The notes under the pieces: generated by a model | The model's database searches: none | Seen by the model: only the letters and a program-made list of their open reading frames with translations | Told to the model about the DNA's origin: nothing | In this document: positions 25,519 through 38,569 of the stretch, one piece after another | Layout: each line of letters opens with the position of its first letter | How positions within the stretch are numbered: the first letter of the stretch is position 1 | Assembly (NCBI RefSeq): GCF_000003815.2 | Contig: NC_049988.1 | Span: 4,512,645 to 4,576,644 of the forward strand | Length of the DNA: 64,000 nucleotides | DNA from: Branchiostoma floridae | Taxonomy: Eukaryota > Chordata > Leptocardii > Amphioxiformes > Branchiostomatidae | Direction of reading: 5' to 3' | Position numbers and translations under genes: made by a program

Positions 25519-25696
25519 CAGTCAAACCTGTATTAGGGGCCACCTCTACAGATTGGCCACCTGTCCATAGTGGCCACTTTTTGTCAGTCCCTTGGGTATT
25601 TTATCTACAAGTTGCCACCTCTATACAGAGGCCACCTGTCTACAGTGGCCACATTTGTCCGGTCCCTTGAGTGGCCGCTATAGACAGGTTTGACTG
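25519..25696. mobile_element. Tc1/mariner-type MITE, family CAGTCAAACCTG, copy 1
   Basis: Ends CAGTCAAACCTGT and ACAGGTTTGACTG, TA on both sides. Interior has repeated GGCCACCT and GTGGCCAC blocks. Confidence 0.9.
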
Positions 25697-25935
25697 TACT
25701 TCTCAGCCAACCAACTCCTGTGGTGGGTTTTCTGTCTATTTAGCAAATTTGTACTATTTTTCCAGCGACCTGTGGAGCCTGGTGGAGGCTACAATACGCC
25801 ATACGGTGTTTTAAGTCACTTGTTCAACCTTCCTGACCACTGACATTTCAGTTTTTTTGACAAACTTTTTTTTTCACCTGCTCATAGTTTTTGGTTTTCC
25901 AGAGGATGTCATCCCTATACTGTTGTAAATTTCAG

Positions 25936-26273
25936 GCATTTAGCCAGGCATGTGTCCTACACACTTTTCTTAGAATAACAAGAAATTTGATGCCCCTGGA
26001 CGCCCTCACACTAGGAGAAAATCGTCTGACAAGCATGAAATTCTGATTGACCAGGGATGCTGCCAGGTCATCTGTGGTCACAGTCTTCTACTGTGACCTC
26101 TGGAACAGTATTTTTGCCTCTTGGGATACATAAGTATGCACTTTTTTAACTTAAAATCATCAAAAACTCTGCACCATGGAAGGTGGATGCCCCCAGACCC
26201 CCCCTACAATAGTTACTTACCGCGACTCACCAATAAGTTTGGACTCCCTATTTTAAAATCCTAGCTATTAAAA
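25936..26273 (+). repeat. Dispersed repeat R1, copy 2
   Basis: Reverse complement of 1-313; from TTAGCCAGGCATG to CCTAGCTATTAAAAG. Confidence 0.75.
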
Positions 26274-27914
26274 GCCTGGTTGTAATTGAATCAACACGGC
26301 CCTACCATCAAAGGTGGTAGAGTTTGGGCTTTGAACAGACGTTTTCTTGGATTGAGCGGAAAGCAAGACCTCCTAGAGTGACGGCAAAAATAGAATCTTT
26401 GATCGGAAAACATTGAATGGCAGCAAGGCTTTAATGATGTATGATTCGTCCCCAAATATTGCCTGATGTGATTTCGTGCACATATTTGGTCATGTTGCTG
26501 ATCAGTCTCCTTTTAGTATTACTGCACTATTGTTCAGTAGAAGGTTTATTTTTGTAAACTTATTTAAATCATTTTTGATTTAGAATATCAAGACTTATTA
26601 TATCAATGTGCATGTAACTGACATCAAGTATGTTTTGATAACAAAGTTGTCAAAAAACACCGCCTGAAACTCAGTACTACATTTGGTTTGCTTGCCTTTT
26701 GGTGAAAATGCTTTATACAGGGGACAGTTTTTTGTGTGGAGAAAAAGATAAGGAGACATATCTTTTAATATGCTAAAAAGTATTCTATTATAACATAATA
26801 ATGTTGAACACTCAGAAAATTGTCTTAAATTTCGAAACCATTAAATTTTCCTGTAAATACATGTATAGAAAATGGAGTACCATGCTATAATTGAAACGGT
26901 TCCAGTAAATATTAATTGGACCGAAAGCAAACATCTGCATTGTGATAACACAATGTGGTTTGCATATGATAAATCATTGAAAAATCTTGTGGCAAGATTC
27001 AAGCTTCTGAGACCTCCCAAATAAACACTGTGATGAAATGTCGCAGTTTGAACCCTTAAAAAGACTCCCTTTTCTTGAAAACTGTCTTTGACAGTCCGAA
27101 ATGAAAGCTAAAAGGTGTACTGCAGCTCCCGAAAACCTCCTAGGAGCCACTGAAGCAACCCCAGGTGGTATCACTGAAGGACAAGCATTAGGGAAAGATT
27201 GCTTGGTCTATTTTTAGACTCCGCATTTGCGCAAGCAGCGAGGGAAAAGCTGTAAGGAGATATGTGCTGGCAGCGGTATTACATTTGAAATTCAGATTGC
27301 ATTGTGCCGGATATTACTCTTTCTATATGTGCCGCGGCCGCTATTCTTTGCTTCCCGTGAAATAACTGCCACCTTTTTACCGAGGGCAGTTGAAGGAATA
27401 TTGTCAGCAAATAGTACGTCCCGTAACGTTGACAAAACGGATTGCTTTGGCAGCCTGGCGTTTTTTTTTCAAAGGTAATGTCTTGTTTTTGTTATGCCAT
27501 TTATCATGTACTGGTAACTCAATATGCGTCTGACTCAAATGTTACAGAGTGCTCCGAGGGAAAAAAGATTAGGCGCGGTGTTCTATTATTTAAAAGATGA
27601 TACCATAAGTATTTTTCAGCTGTTACAATGTTGGCAATTTGTTTCTATCTTGTATTATTGCATCTTGGTTGGTATTAATGACTTGTTGTTTTGAGGTTGT
27701 TGAAGTATTGATGACGGTCTGCCCAGAAAAGAGTCGATGTTGTCTTTGAGATTATCTGGTAGGTAACTTTGAGGGTGATTTTATTTCGTGTACATGTACT
27801 TGTATAAGGAGCGAATGTTCTCGAAATCCTTTTTTTGGTTACATACAGAATGATATGTTGATAAAAATTTTGCATGCGATTTGAAAATTTACATGCGAAA
27901 TAATGTATATTCAG
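26274..27914. other. No gene seen
   Basis: Mostly AT-rich. 27190-27480 is locally richer in CpG and holds GCCGCGGCCGC. Frames of up to about 106 codons show no recognisable protein. An unseen upstream HDAC exon could be anywhere here, but I cannot support one. Confidence 0.4.
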
Positions 27915-28236
27915 CAGTGTACAAAATACTTTTCTGAGCCAGGTTGCATAGTGTGCAACCTGGTGCAAAAACAAGGTTGCACAACTGAATTTCAAGTTGC
28001 ACCGCCTACAAATTAGTACAATTCACTGATTTCTGAAAAAAAAGGTACAATACATACATGTTTGACTGATATGAAACAGAGTTGCCTCTATCCATTTATT
28101 TCTTCCAGGTAAATTGACAACAAAATCGAGTTCTGAGGCTCAAAATCTAAGTTGCACCCTGTGCAACCTGAGTTCAGAAGTAAGTTGCACCAAGCAAAAA
28201 GGGGTTGCAATGTGCAAGTGGGTATTTTGCACGCTG
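27915..28236. mobile_element. hAT-like MITE, GTTGCACC family
   Basis: CAGTGTACAAAATAC pairs with GTATTTTGCACGCTG (imperfect). Subterminal regions repeat GGTTGCA and TTGCACC on both sides. Flanks ATTCAG / AATCAG differ at one of six bases. Layout resembles 11706 and 38570 elements. Confidence 0.6.
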
Positions 28237-28369
28237 AATCAGTTGTTGTTTTTCCACAGTCATCTTCAGATCTGACTTCTTAGCCTGGTTGCCAGACTGT
28301 TTCTCGGGGCTACACAGGCCCTGAGTTAGGCCCTGAGTCTAACTGAGGGGTGTCTGTGTCAAAATTTCT

Positions 28370-29025
28370 AAGGGGCATGTTGGCCCTGGAGCCAAGTACA
28401 AAATGTAGTTAGCTGCGTGTAGGCCCTGGAAATAGTCTGGCATCCAGGCTACTGAGGATTGTCTGTGGCAAAATTTGTTAGAGGCATGTTGACCCTAGAG
28501 CCAAGGAGCTGGCCTATGTAGGCCCTGGAAATAGTCTGGCATCCAGGCTACTGAGGATTGTCTGGGGCAAAATTTCTTTGGGGATATGTTGACCCTAGAG
28601 CCAAGGAGCTGGCCTTTGTAAGCCCTGGAAATAGTCTAGCATCCAGGCCACTGAGGATTGTCTGTGGCAAAATTTCTTTAGGGCATGTTGGCCCTGGAGC
28701 CAAGCAGTTGGCCTATGTAGGCCCTGGGAACAGTCTGACATCCAGGCTACTGAGGATTGTCTGGGGCAATATTTCTTTAGGGCATGTTAGCCGTGGAGCC
28801 AAGGAGCTGGCCCCTGGAAATAGTCTGGCATCCAGGCTACTGAGGATTGTCTGTGGCAAAATTTCTTTAGGGCATGTTGGCCCTGGAGCCAAGCAGTTGG
28901 CCTGTGTAGGCCCTGGAAATAGTCTGGCATCCAGGCTACTGAGGATTGTTAGGGCCCAATTTTCTTGTAGCTTAGGAGCTGGCCTGTGTAGGCCCTAGAA
29001 ACAGTCTGGCATCCAGGCTATTGAC
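28370..29025 (+). repeat. Tandem array, about 7 units of about 99 bp
   Basis: GCATCCAGGCTACTGAGGAT recurs at about 28441, 28541, 28641, 28740, 28830 and 28930. Because 99 is a multiple of three, one 146-codon frame (28558-28998) stays open; it is a by-product of the repeat. Confidence 0.9.
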
Positions 29026-29215
29026 ACCTTCGTTTTGTCTGGAGCGTTTCCTATCTTTTACATCTATTGATTACGTTTGTATTGATCGCACAGATGTAAA
29101 GGAGTTGTTCAAATATGTCTCAATTTGTTCCAGTAGGTTGCCTGTTATTTATAGCTATAAGCCATCTGTAAGCTTGAACAGAAATAGCACAACGGAAGAG
29201 CTTACAGGTGCGTTT

Positions 29216-29535
29216 AAAAGATTACCGTATCCCAAATTGTATCTTAAGCTGTTGTTAAAAATAGCTGAAATAGATATTGGTGACTGAGATTTCTTACTTT
29301 GTTTCCATGTTTGAATTGATAAGGGTTAATATTCTGATGATAATATATGTGTCTGCTCTATATATTGATATTTAAAAGATTACGATGGCCCAAATCGTAC
29401 CTAAAACTGTTGATAAAAATAGCTGGAATAGAGATCGGTGAGATTTCTTACGTTTCCATGTTTGAATTGATAAGGGTTTACGTTAGTATTCTGATGATGA
29501 TATATGTATCTGCTCTCTATATATTGATATTTACT
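29216..29535 (+). repeat. Tandem duplication, two units of about 158 bp
   Basis: AAAAGATTAC, AAAAATAGCTG, GAGATTTCTTAC and TTTGAATTGATAAGGGTT occur in the same order in both units. Confidence 0.8.
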
Positions 29536-29896
29536 TTTCTTAAATGATTAACACCATACATGGTTAATTGTTTGAAGTCTTTATAATAATTTGATGCATA
29601 TCTAATTCTTTTACATTTATATTTTTCATATTTTTTTCTGGTTGAAATCATGGTACGTAGAACATTTCCTTTGGTTCAATTTAACAAATTTATTATGTTA
29701 ATGTACGTGTAGATGCTTTCAAATTAATCAATTTTGATGATTGTTAGTATGTTATAATTCGTAATATTCATGGTTAATTTCATATGATACATGTACTTCT
29801 TGGATTGCAAATATCATGCTTCATTAAATGAAAATCCTTATGACCTTTTGCACGTTTTAGTATTTGTGAATAGCACGAAATCAGGTTTGCTAAATG

Positions 29897-30055
29897 CAGG
29901 GCTCGAAATTCATTTTTGGGATTAGGTGCACTGGTGCACCCAGATTAAAAGATTGGGTGCACCAAAAAAAATTTTGGGTGCACCACTTACATTTAAGTAA
30001 TAACCTAATAGCAAAACCTTGTTACAAGCTATCAAATTCTTAAACAAGTACCATG
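29897..30055. mobile_element. GTGCACC-family hAT-like element, left part only
   Basis: Starts CAGGGCTCGAAATTC like 15908 and 38570, with GTGCACC repeats. Homology ends at TACCATGACA, where a tandem array takes over; no right end was found. Confidence 0.75.
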
Positions 30056-31260
30056 ACATTGTCTTTGCCATTCTTTCCTGTTTTTTCAAGAAGTCTTCTG
30101 ACTGAATAGCCAATGTGTAGTACTTTATTGTCGCTTGGTTTGGTTGATTCATATACACCTCTGTGCCCTACGGCCAAACGTCTTTGTCCTTCAAGTTGGT
30201 ATGACAACAAAAGGGTCTTCGTCATTTTGTCTTGTCTTTCAAGAAGTTTTCTGACAGAACAAATAGCTGACAGCGTATAGAAAGCATTATTCAGACACTT
30301 GGTTTGGATGATCCATATGCCCCTGTGCCCTACAGCCAAATGCCTGTATCCTCCAAGTTGGTGACAACAACAGACATTTTAGAATAATATTGTCTTTGTC
30401 ATTTTGTCTTGTCTTTCAAGAAGTTTTCTGACAGAATATTTGTATACGTAAGCATTATTGACACTTGGTAAAAAAAAATGGTTGATCCATATGCCCCTGT
30501 GCCCTACAGCCAAATGCTTGTGTCCTCAAAGTTGGTGACAACAACAGACATTTTAGAATAATATTGTCTTTGTCATTTTGTCTTGTCTTTCAAGAAGTTT
30601 TCTGACAGAATATTTGTATACGTAAGCATTATTGACACTTGGTAAAAAAAAATGGTTGATCCATATGCCCCTGTGCCCTACAGCCAAATGCCTGTATCCT
30701 CCAAGTTGGTGACAACAACAGACATTTTAGAATAATATTGTCTTTGTCATTTTGTCTTGTCTTTCAAGAAGTTTTCTGACAGAATATTTGTATACGTAAG
30801 CATTATTGACACTTCAATGGTAAAAAAAAATGGTTGATCCATATGCCCCTGTGCCCTACAGCCAAATGCTTGTGTCCTCAAAGTTGACAACAACAGACAT
30901 TTTAGAGTTGTCTTTGTCATGTTGTCTTGTTTTTCAAGAAGTTTTCTGACAGAATAGCTGACAGTGTATAGAAAGCATTATTGACACTTGGCTTGGTTGA
31001 TCCATACATCCCTGTGCCCTACAGCCAAATGTCTGTATCCTCCAAGTTGGTATGACAACAACAGACATTTGAGAGGTGCTTTTTAGTTTTAAGTCTTCGT
31101 CATGTTGTCTTGTTTTTCAAGAAGTTTTCTTACAGAAAAGTTGTACACGTAAGCATTATTGACACTTGGCTTGGTTGATCCATACGCCCCTGTGCCCTAC
31201 AGCCAAATGCTTCTGTCCTCTACTGGTATGACAACAACGGCCATGTTTTGTCCCAGCACC
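30056..31260 (-). repeat. Tandem array, about 7 units of about 174 bp
   Basis: CTTTCAAGAAGTTTTCTGAC, CCCCTGTGCCCTACAGCCAA and TGACAACAACAGACATTTTA recur; consecutive units at 30391, 30565 and 30739 are almost identical. Confidence 0.92.
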
Positions 31261-31795
31261 CATATGCCAGCATTCATCGCTAGGATACCCAAGACGTTCT
31301 CGGTAATATTTTGACTCCTAAGACCTGGCCGGGTCTTAGTGGGGGTCCAGGAGCTCCTTGAAGGACTCCAGCTTTTCCTTAAAGGAGGCAGCCGTGGTTT
31401 AAGATTCTATAGTCATGTCTTAAGGATTTGAGTGCTGTATCTTCTTCAGGTAGTATTTTCTTGCTAACAATATTGATAATTATTATGTACACATTTGTTA
31501 AAAGTTAGATGTGGAAGTAAGTATACTGTGATATGGTCTTAAAGATTCTTTTTGACTATCGTTTAAGACTTGATTCGGAAACTTAATACTTTCTTTGGAA
31601 TGTGTGCATGTTGACAAATGTGATTACTATTCTTGGCTTTAATTTGAAACAAAAAGAGCTCACTGGAAAAATCTGTTTGGTTTTAGAAGAAGGAAAATAT
31701 GCACTATCTTTGGCAAGGATTAATGGATTAGGGGAGGTCAAAGAAAGTCAGGAAAAACAGATGTCTTTTCCTTTTCTTGAAGGCCTTGGGCTTAA
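31261..31795. other. No gene seen
   Basis: Contains a 79-codon frame (31602-31841) running into the next array; no recognisable protein. Confidence 0.4.
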
Positions 31796-32450
31796 GTCAT
31801 TGTTTCAGGAATGCCATGAGATTTTCTGTGCTTATATATGAGAGGTACATCATGAAGTTTAGACATAGCCTCCTTGAAGAATGCCATGGAATTTTCAGTG
31901 CTTGAGAAGAGGTTGATGCATGAATTCGAAGTTTATTTAGATATTTTGTGTTTCAGGAATGCCATGGAATTTTCAGTGCTTTAGAAGTGGTACATGTACA
32001 TGTATGAAGTTTTGACATTGAGCTTGCCAGGAATGCCATGGTATTTTCAGTGCTTCAAAAGAGGTCCAAATTGCATGTATGAGGTTTTGACATTGAGTTT
32101 TCCAGGAATGCCATGGAGTTTACATTGATTTGGAAGAAGTCCATTGCATGTATGAAGTTTTGACATGTTCCTGGAGATTGGAATTGCCATGGAATTGTCG
32201 GCATTAAGATGAGAGATAAATTTAAACATTGAGTGTTCCAGGAATGCCATGGAATTTTCAATGATTTGGAAGGGGTCTATTGCATGTAAGAACTTTAGAC
32301 ATACAGTCCTGGAAATTGCAATATATTTGAGTGATGAATGTTAAATATTGAGTGTTTCATGAATGCCATGGAATTTTCAATGCTTTAGAAGTTGATGTAA
32401 ATATGTATGAAGTCATCGTGTGTTGTAGGAATGCCATGGATTTTTTTATG
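31796..32450 (+). repeat. Imperfect tandem array, about 9 units of 55-120 bp
   Basis: CAGGAATGCCATGGAATTTT or variants recur at about 31807, 31876, 31955, 32030, 32104, 32186, 32240, 32360 and 32428, separated by ATGTATGAAGTTTTGACAT-like spacers. Confidence 0.85.
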
Positions 32451-32606
32451 GCACATGGTTTTATCTTCACGGTTTTCAATTTGACTTCATTACTATACAG
32501 TATTTGCAGTAGTGCTATCGCGAGATTTAAAAAAACCTAAAAGACGCCCAAAAAACTCCATTTTCTCCTTACCTTGAAATTAAACCCCTGCAAAAACTTT
32601 TACAGC

Positions 32607-34920
32607 AGTCAATGTTGTGTAAATCACCATTTTGTCAGAGGGCCACTCCATTTGCAACCAAAAAAAGAAAACTCATTAATATCACCTCCTTTCTACACTT
32701 CTTTGAAGTATGTATGATTGAATATTTCGTAACCCAGCACGTCAATGCATAAATATTTATGCTTGTCAATAATTTGATGTTATCTACATGTACATTATAT
32801 TTATTTATAAACTGGTATATGCATCATGCATAGTGAAAGTAATGTTTTCATCATGACCACAGCAAGTAAATTTTATGTATGACATAATTTGTTTACTCCA
32901 AATAAAAAAAGGGGAAGATAAACAAAACAAGATGGGTAAAAAAAAACAAGATGGCTAGATTTTGAAAAGAAACATACAGGTAGGCTATAGACATTCAGAT
33001 CTGGACCTGTTGTAACACAAACAGTGGGGTTCAAGGGTGATGACCAGTTTAACAGTTCCTAACCTTTTAGTCTAGTGGTTAGTACATTGGGTTCGTAAGC
33101 TAGGGGACCCGAGACTTGCCATTTGTGTTTCTCTGTACTGAAACAATTTTAGAAATACCTGTACACTAGACATTCAACCTGTACAGTATATGTTTGTATA
33201 GTGTACTACTGATACACAAAGAACAGATATACATGTAGAGGTGTGTCCAAAAGTGCATTGTTTGTTGTCCCAACCCGTGTCCAAAGGATTAAAAGGCGGG
33301 TGTTGAAATGCCAAGAATAGCTCAAACAATGACAGGCATTCTACCATTGTCACCTGTGCAGACAGTGTTTGTTGAAGCGCTGTGTGTCTGTTGTCTCAGG
33401 TGTGCAACGGGCCTGCTGCGAAAGATGACTTCAGTTCTATTTTTAGACTTTAAACGCCGCAGCGGATGCTTAGATAAAATCTCATATCTCGATTTTTTGC
33501 CAAAAGTCGATCCATATCTGAGGCTCGGAATGTAATTGCAGGTTACCGCCATGAGAATTCAAAATCTTGCTGTAAATGAGTTTGCAAATTTTACGCATGA
33601 TTTGGTTGTACCATCCCTGATTGTTATTCAAATCACAGAGGGTAATTACACTTGAACAGTCAAAGAGTCAGTACAAAAGGTGAAAGGTTGAGGTTATTTG
33701 GTTGTGAAGTACTTGGAAAATTCAGGCAAATTTTTAAATGGGTGACCGAAATGCAGAGATTTCACCTGCCAAGTCAGAGATTCTCGTGAATTTTTTATAG
33801 ATCTGGAATTTGATATTTTGCTAGGGCGTGCTGTGGGCGTTGCATCAGAATGATGATAAGAGAGATAGCGGTTTTGGGGTGAAGGTTCTACAGGTCACAC
33901 ACGTAAGCCATACAAGGTTATATAACGTATAGAAAGACTGACCCAAAAAAGTCGTAAAAATGTTTGCTGGTAAAGTTTTCCCTATTGAATTTGCCCTTTT
34001 TCTAGCTCCTATATATGTACACTTTACAGATTGCAGTTTGTCTGCATTACATAATAAACAAATTTTAAAGTATTTCTTTCCCGTGTTGGTTAACCGCACA
34101 ATGGCCCCGAATTTCTTCCATTGACGGCGACCACGGCATGAAACCTGTTTCAACTGGGCTTCCTGGTTTAAACAATGGCGTGACGTCAAAACAGGTTACT
34201 GATATGTGATCCATTAAATGCCAACAGGGGGCATTGAAGGTTGTTGACCCATATGACCCCTGCACAGGTTGGTGTAGGTACGTAACTTACATGCCATGTG
34301 GTCTGGCTTCCATAGACATCCCTTCATGGTAACACTGGTAGGTTTCTGATTGGTTGATTCGTTGATTGAGTTAAATTGTTGAGATCTTTGCTTGCCACTT
34401 TTTGTGCTGTTTTGAATACTGTATCCTTATACGTGAACATGGCCTGCAGGTCAAAGTATACACCTCTGGTTTAGGTGTGGCGGCGGTTGGGATATCTGCT
34501 TACGTTTGCTTACTAAATACAAATACATGCGTCCATTGAAATTGAACGCTTTGGTTCTAACGCATTAGGAATGGAGGCTGTGCACTTGTTGTATGTTGCG
34601 AGACAGAAATTCTCTACTGCCAGTGAATCGAGGAAAATCCCCACAACAGAATGTGGGCGTAGTGTGACGTCATTTGTTGACACAAAGGAAAAGGGCTTTA
34701 TTCCGCCGAGGTTGCTAACCTTGCTTTTGAATTGTGCGGTTTACTATAGGTAGGATGGTTTGTTCTTACGTCGTACAAACTAAGGTTGAGTTTGAACCTG
34801 TTACAGCTACTCTGAAGCGGCTACGTTTTCTACCTCATCAGGACTTTTAAATTTGAATATGTCTGAAGGTAACTAGATATTTCACCTGTTGCTGTGGTTT
34901 TCTTCTTAGGGATTCCACAA
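32607..34920. other. No gene seen
   Basis: Includes tRNA-like words near 33067 (TAGTCTAGTGGTTAG) without a convincing cloverleaf, and a 114-codon minus frame (33845-34189) without recognisable content. Confidence 0.4.
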
Positions 34921-34924
34921 TTTT

Positions 34925-35600
34925 CTGCAATTTCAATTCTTATTTGTTGTGTATATTTTTTTATGTTGTAATCAAAGAAATTCCTCTCATGCAAATAATC
35001 TTAGAACTTCAGATTTTCACAGAATGTAGATGTTATCCCTATTTTAATTGCCTTTCTTAGGCCACACCGATTTAATTTCTTGGTTCACGGATTCGCTCGC
35101 TCCTATTTTTTGGGAAAAAAAATAAAAATAAAAATTACCACTCAGCAAATTTTCACCATTAATGAAACCATTCACCAACTTTCTGGTGTAGCAAATTGGC
35201 CATTATATCATAAGCTCCTTAAAGTGTGGGTACAGGTGCTGTTACTGTACAAAAATAGTGTTTTTGTACTTTTTTCAAGCTGAAAACTTTTTTTCTTTAT
35301 GTTTTGGATTAGCCGTTACCTTTACCCCAACCATTTTACAATTTTTATTTTTATTTTTATTTCGCCCTCTCGCTCCATATTTTTTATGAAAAAATCCGTG
35401 AACCAAGAAATTAAATTGGTGTGGCCTTATGTGTAGACTAGTTATCATGAAGAAATCTTTTTGTATACAAATTTTATTTGTTGTGGGTATTTTTGTCTGG
35501 TTTATAATTAAAGAAATTTCTCTGCAAATAAGTTCAGATTTTGACAGACGTAGTGTAGTTATAGTCAGTATCCCTATTTTCATTGCCTTTCTTACATGTA
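34925..35600 (+). repeat. Direct duplication (about 34925-35059 and 35465-35600) separated by a MITE
   Basis: Both copies share TTATTTGTTGTG, AAAGAAATT, TCAGATTTT and CCCTATTTT.ATTGCCTTTC. Each copy is followed by a different transposon within about 10 bp of the same point. Confidence 0.75.
35060..35426. mobile_element. PIF/Harbinger-like MITE (367 bp) with TTA target duplication
   Basis: GGCCACACCGATTTAATTTC and its near-perfect complement continue through CTTGGTTCACGGATT; TTA on both sides (35057-35059, 35427-35429) fits the TWA preference of PIF/Harbinger. Confidence 0.75.
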
Positions 35601-36080
35601 CAGTCAAACCTGCCCGAGCGACCACCTCTTCTCAGCGACCACCTGGCCATTTCGACAGCTTTTTCCCGGTCCCGATTTATTTTCCCATTGACGTAAGCAT
35701 TAAGCGACCTTTTCTCAACGACCACCTGGCCACCGCGACCGGCCCAAATTGCAACCTATAACGACCGCATCATTTTCAAAATTGAGGTTTTCATCGATTT
35801 TTGATGATAATTAGCACAATTTTGTGCCGAAATCGGCCAGTTTGCGTAGGATTTTGGGGTTAAATTTACAGTTTACAGTGTGCGTGTTGTATCTGACATT
35901 AAAGACCTCGCTTTTTTGCGGGCGTGCAGTGTGCTTGCTATTTGCCATTAAACACAATGGCAACCATTTATACTTTGCATCGGGCAATCTTTTTAAGTCG
36001 ATACTCTTCTCAGCGACCACTTGTCCAAATCGACCGCTTTTTTCTGGTCCCCCGGGTGGTCGTCTTGGGCAGGTTTGACT
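35601..36080. mobile_element. Tc1/mariner-type MITE, family CAGTCAAACCTG, copy 2
   Basis: Starts after TA with CAGTCAAACCTGCCC and ends GGGCAGGTTTGACT; the right TA is altered (AGTTA). Interior repeats GCGACCACCT and complement. Confidence 0.75.
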
Positions 36081-38003
36081 AGTTAACACAAAGGAAGTTT
36101 TCATAACAGTGGATTTTGTGTTTATTTTTTGTGACATGGAGCAACAGGTACACAGTTGGTTTCCGGTCTCTTTGACAGGTTCATTAATCATTGCCGTGCT
36201 AATTAGACAAATTAGGAGTAGATCACAAAAGGTCCATTGTAGAGAATAATGTTTGATGAATAATCAGGAAAAAAAGCAAGACTTTGCTCATGAAAAAAAT
36301 AAAAACATTCACGGACATTTTATTAGAAGATAGTGAACCTTCAAACGAAATGTTCACAAGAAGAAAAAGATAGGCACCATTTTTTGTCCTGCTAAAACAT
36401 TCCTGCTTATTTTTGCCTGAGGGTAGGTAAGATTTTCTTTGTAAACAATTCATATTTATTAGAAAAATAACTGTTCTTCGCTCAACAAGTCTGTCAGATT
36501 TTGTTTATAAGACAATTGCTTTGAGATATTTTCCCTTGCTTGATCTTTTTATAAATCCCCTTGCCCCAAATACGTATGTTATCCTACGTTAAATTGTCGT
36601 CATGTATTTGACCTCTCTCCCCTTTTTACAATGTGTAACAATCCGTTATCTTCTGTTATTACCCTGTGGCTATTCTAGCTGACGTCACCACACTGATGAT
36701 TATGTACTTGTAGCCTCAGGGACTTGCGAAAGCTCTGTTTGTGCGATACTCGTGCAATTACCATGCCTTGTCCGGGCTAAAATTAGGTTTTCATGTCCGA
36801 TCCTTTATCTCGTCCAAGGATATTCTGAAAGGTACTCAAGGTTGGCATTTAGGTCTCTCTAAGGTGGGAAGTTACTGATAACACTGTGGGAGCGATTTTG
36901 CTTGGGGGCACGACTGTACTACAGCACAGGAGGTCATGATTTTTGACTGGGGCAAATTTGTTTGTGGCAAGATTACACGGATCCAAAGAACTTTTAAATG
37001 CTAAAATATATTAAATCCATGTCTTTTTTGATCTGTAAATGAAAAGAAGTTGATTGCATTATGATACAAGAAACATGTAGAAAATAATGTATTCATTAAT
37101 CATTTGTTTATTTTGTTGTTGTTTTGATCAGTGGCGAAATTATAATCCTCGGCACAAGTAGCTCGATAGACATTGTATAGGGTCAAATATTGTTACAGTA
37201 ACATTCTATGGTAAAGATGGTATTATTGTAATTTTATAAGATCATTTTTTTGTCTGCTTTTGAAAAGTTGGCTAAGTAATAGGTCTCTACTGTCTGACCT
37301 CGATTCCTTTGTTTATAAAACTGTTCAATTATCTTCAATTGGGTCAAGAAACTGACCTAGTTGTAACGTAAAATCTGCGTAACATGGCAGGACAACAAGT
37401 CTGGGAAGTCTAACGGACATTTTTGTCCGAGTGTGGCCAATGTCCTTTCGACCGCTACTTCATTTTTTAGAGAAAAGTTCTCAGGTAAATGTGACAGTGG
37501 TCAAATGTTATGGGGCTGTCAATAGGAAAGCATGTTTAAGTTAGAACTGAAACAAGGCTTTATAAAGGTACCCATATTTCAATCCTAAAAATTCTTCTCC
37601 ACAAGAAAATCACATGGGTCTACTTTGTAACCATTCAAAGAAACGGGGTTCAATCTTCTAAAAAATCCAGGAAAAGCTCTCTTTATGAAAGAAACCTCAC
37701 CTTTGACCCCTGGAGTTTTTTTTTTCCATATCTATCTGCAGGCACCAATAACTCAAATCTGTCCTTACATGAACAAAACCCTTTAGATTACATTAAAATC
37801 TTTTAAGAAAAATAAGGAGTTTCAAGGATTTTTAGTGGCAATATGATTGCATTCTCACTTTGGAGCCTCAACTCCGCAACCGAACTCTGACGTCAGCCAT
37901 ATAGAGTCGATTTGTACTTTGTAGACCCTCCCCCCCCCCTAAAAAAATGTTGGTAGTCCAGATTGGATAAATTTTGGTCCAACAAAACAGTCAATTACGT
38001 CTA
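36081..38003. other. No gene seen
   Basis: Unique-looking sequence with only short unrecognised frames. Confidence 0.45.
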
Positions 38004-38206
38004 AAGATGCACTCTCACTGCAGTTGCGTCACTGCACTGAAAAATACTCAACGAATTTCAGAGATAAAGAACAAGTTTTCTTAGGGTATTATGTCGTCTT
38101 CTAAGTCATACTTTTACGTACTACGCAATATCTAAATTATAAGAAATCAGAGAAAATAACCAAACAGTGACGCAAGCTTGACGCAAGTGCAGTAAGAGGG
38201 CACCTT
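38004..38206. mobile_element. MITE with long imperfect TIRs
   Basis: AAGATGCACTCTCACTGCA and TTGCGTCACTG pair with CAGTGACGCAA and TGCAGTAAGAGGGCACCTT. Target duplication not resolved. Confidence 0.65.
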
Positions 38207-38569
38207 GAGTGATGTGACTGTTATGTTTGAACAAGGCACAAACATGCAGCATTTTGTATAGGAGGTTCTTCAGTTCAGAAGCCCCTTGTTGAAAGTGTGT
38301 CCCTTTGACCCATCAGCCATGCATAGATCAAACATATTAACGTCAGCTTCCCTTTGTTGCGTACCGGAAGAAAAATCACCTTCCTGTCTTGGAAGACGGG
38401 AGGGAGTTTTCTGGGAAGGCAGTAGTGTTGTTATTCCATAAGGGAGGTTGATTACATGTATGTCCACTCAAATGTAGATCAATTTACGCAGTCTTGATTG
38501 CTGGCAATTTCAAGTGAAAAGAAATACAGCTACGGTGCCCTAAATCGCCGTTTGTCAGCGGAACCTCTA

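Noticed and set aside
28558-28998. 146-codon open frame on the + strand
   Set aside because: It spans 99-bp tandem units (33 codons each); openness follows from unit length, and the repeated peptide has no recognisable fold.
28370-32450. CRISPR-like spaced repeats
   Set aside because: These are head-to-tail tandem repeats with spacers that are also repeated, in an animal genome; no CRISPR array.
33308-33552. Overlapping 75-codon frames on both strands
   Set aside because: No splice signals or protein similarity; chance frames.
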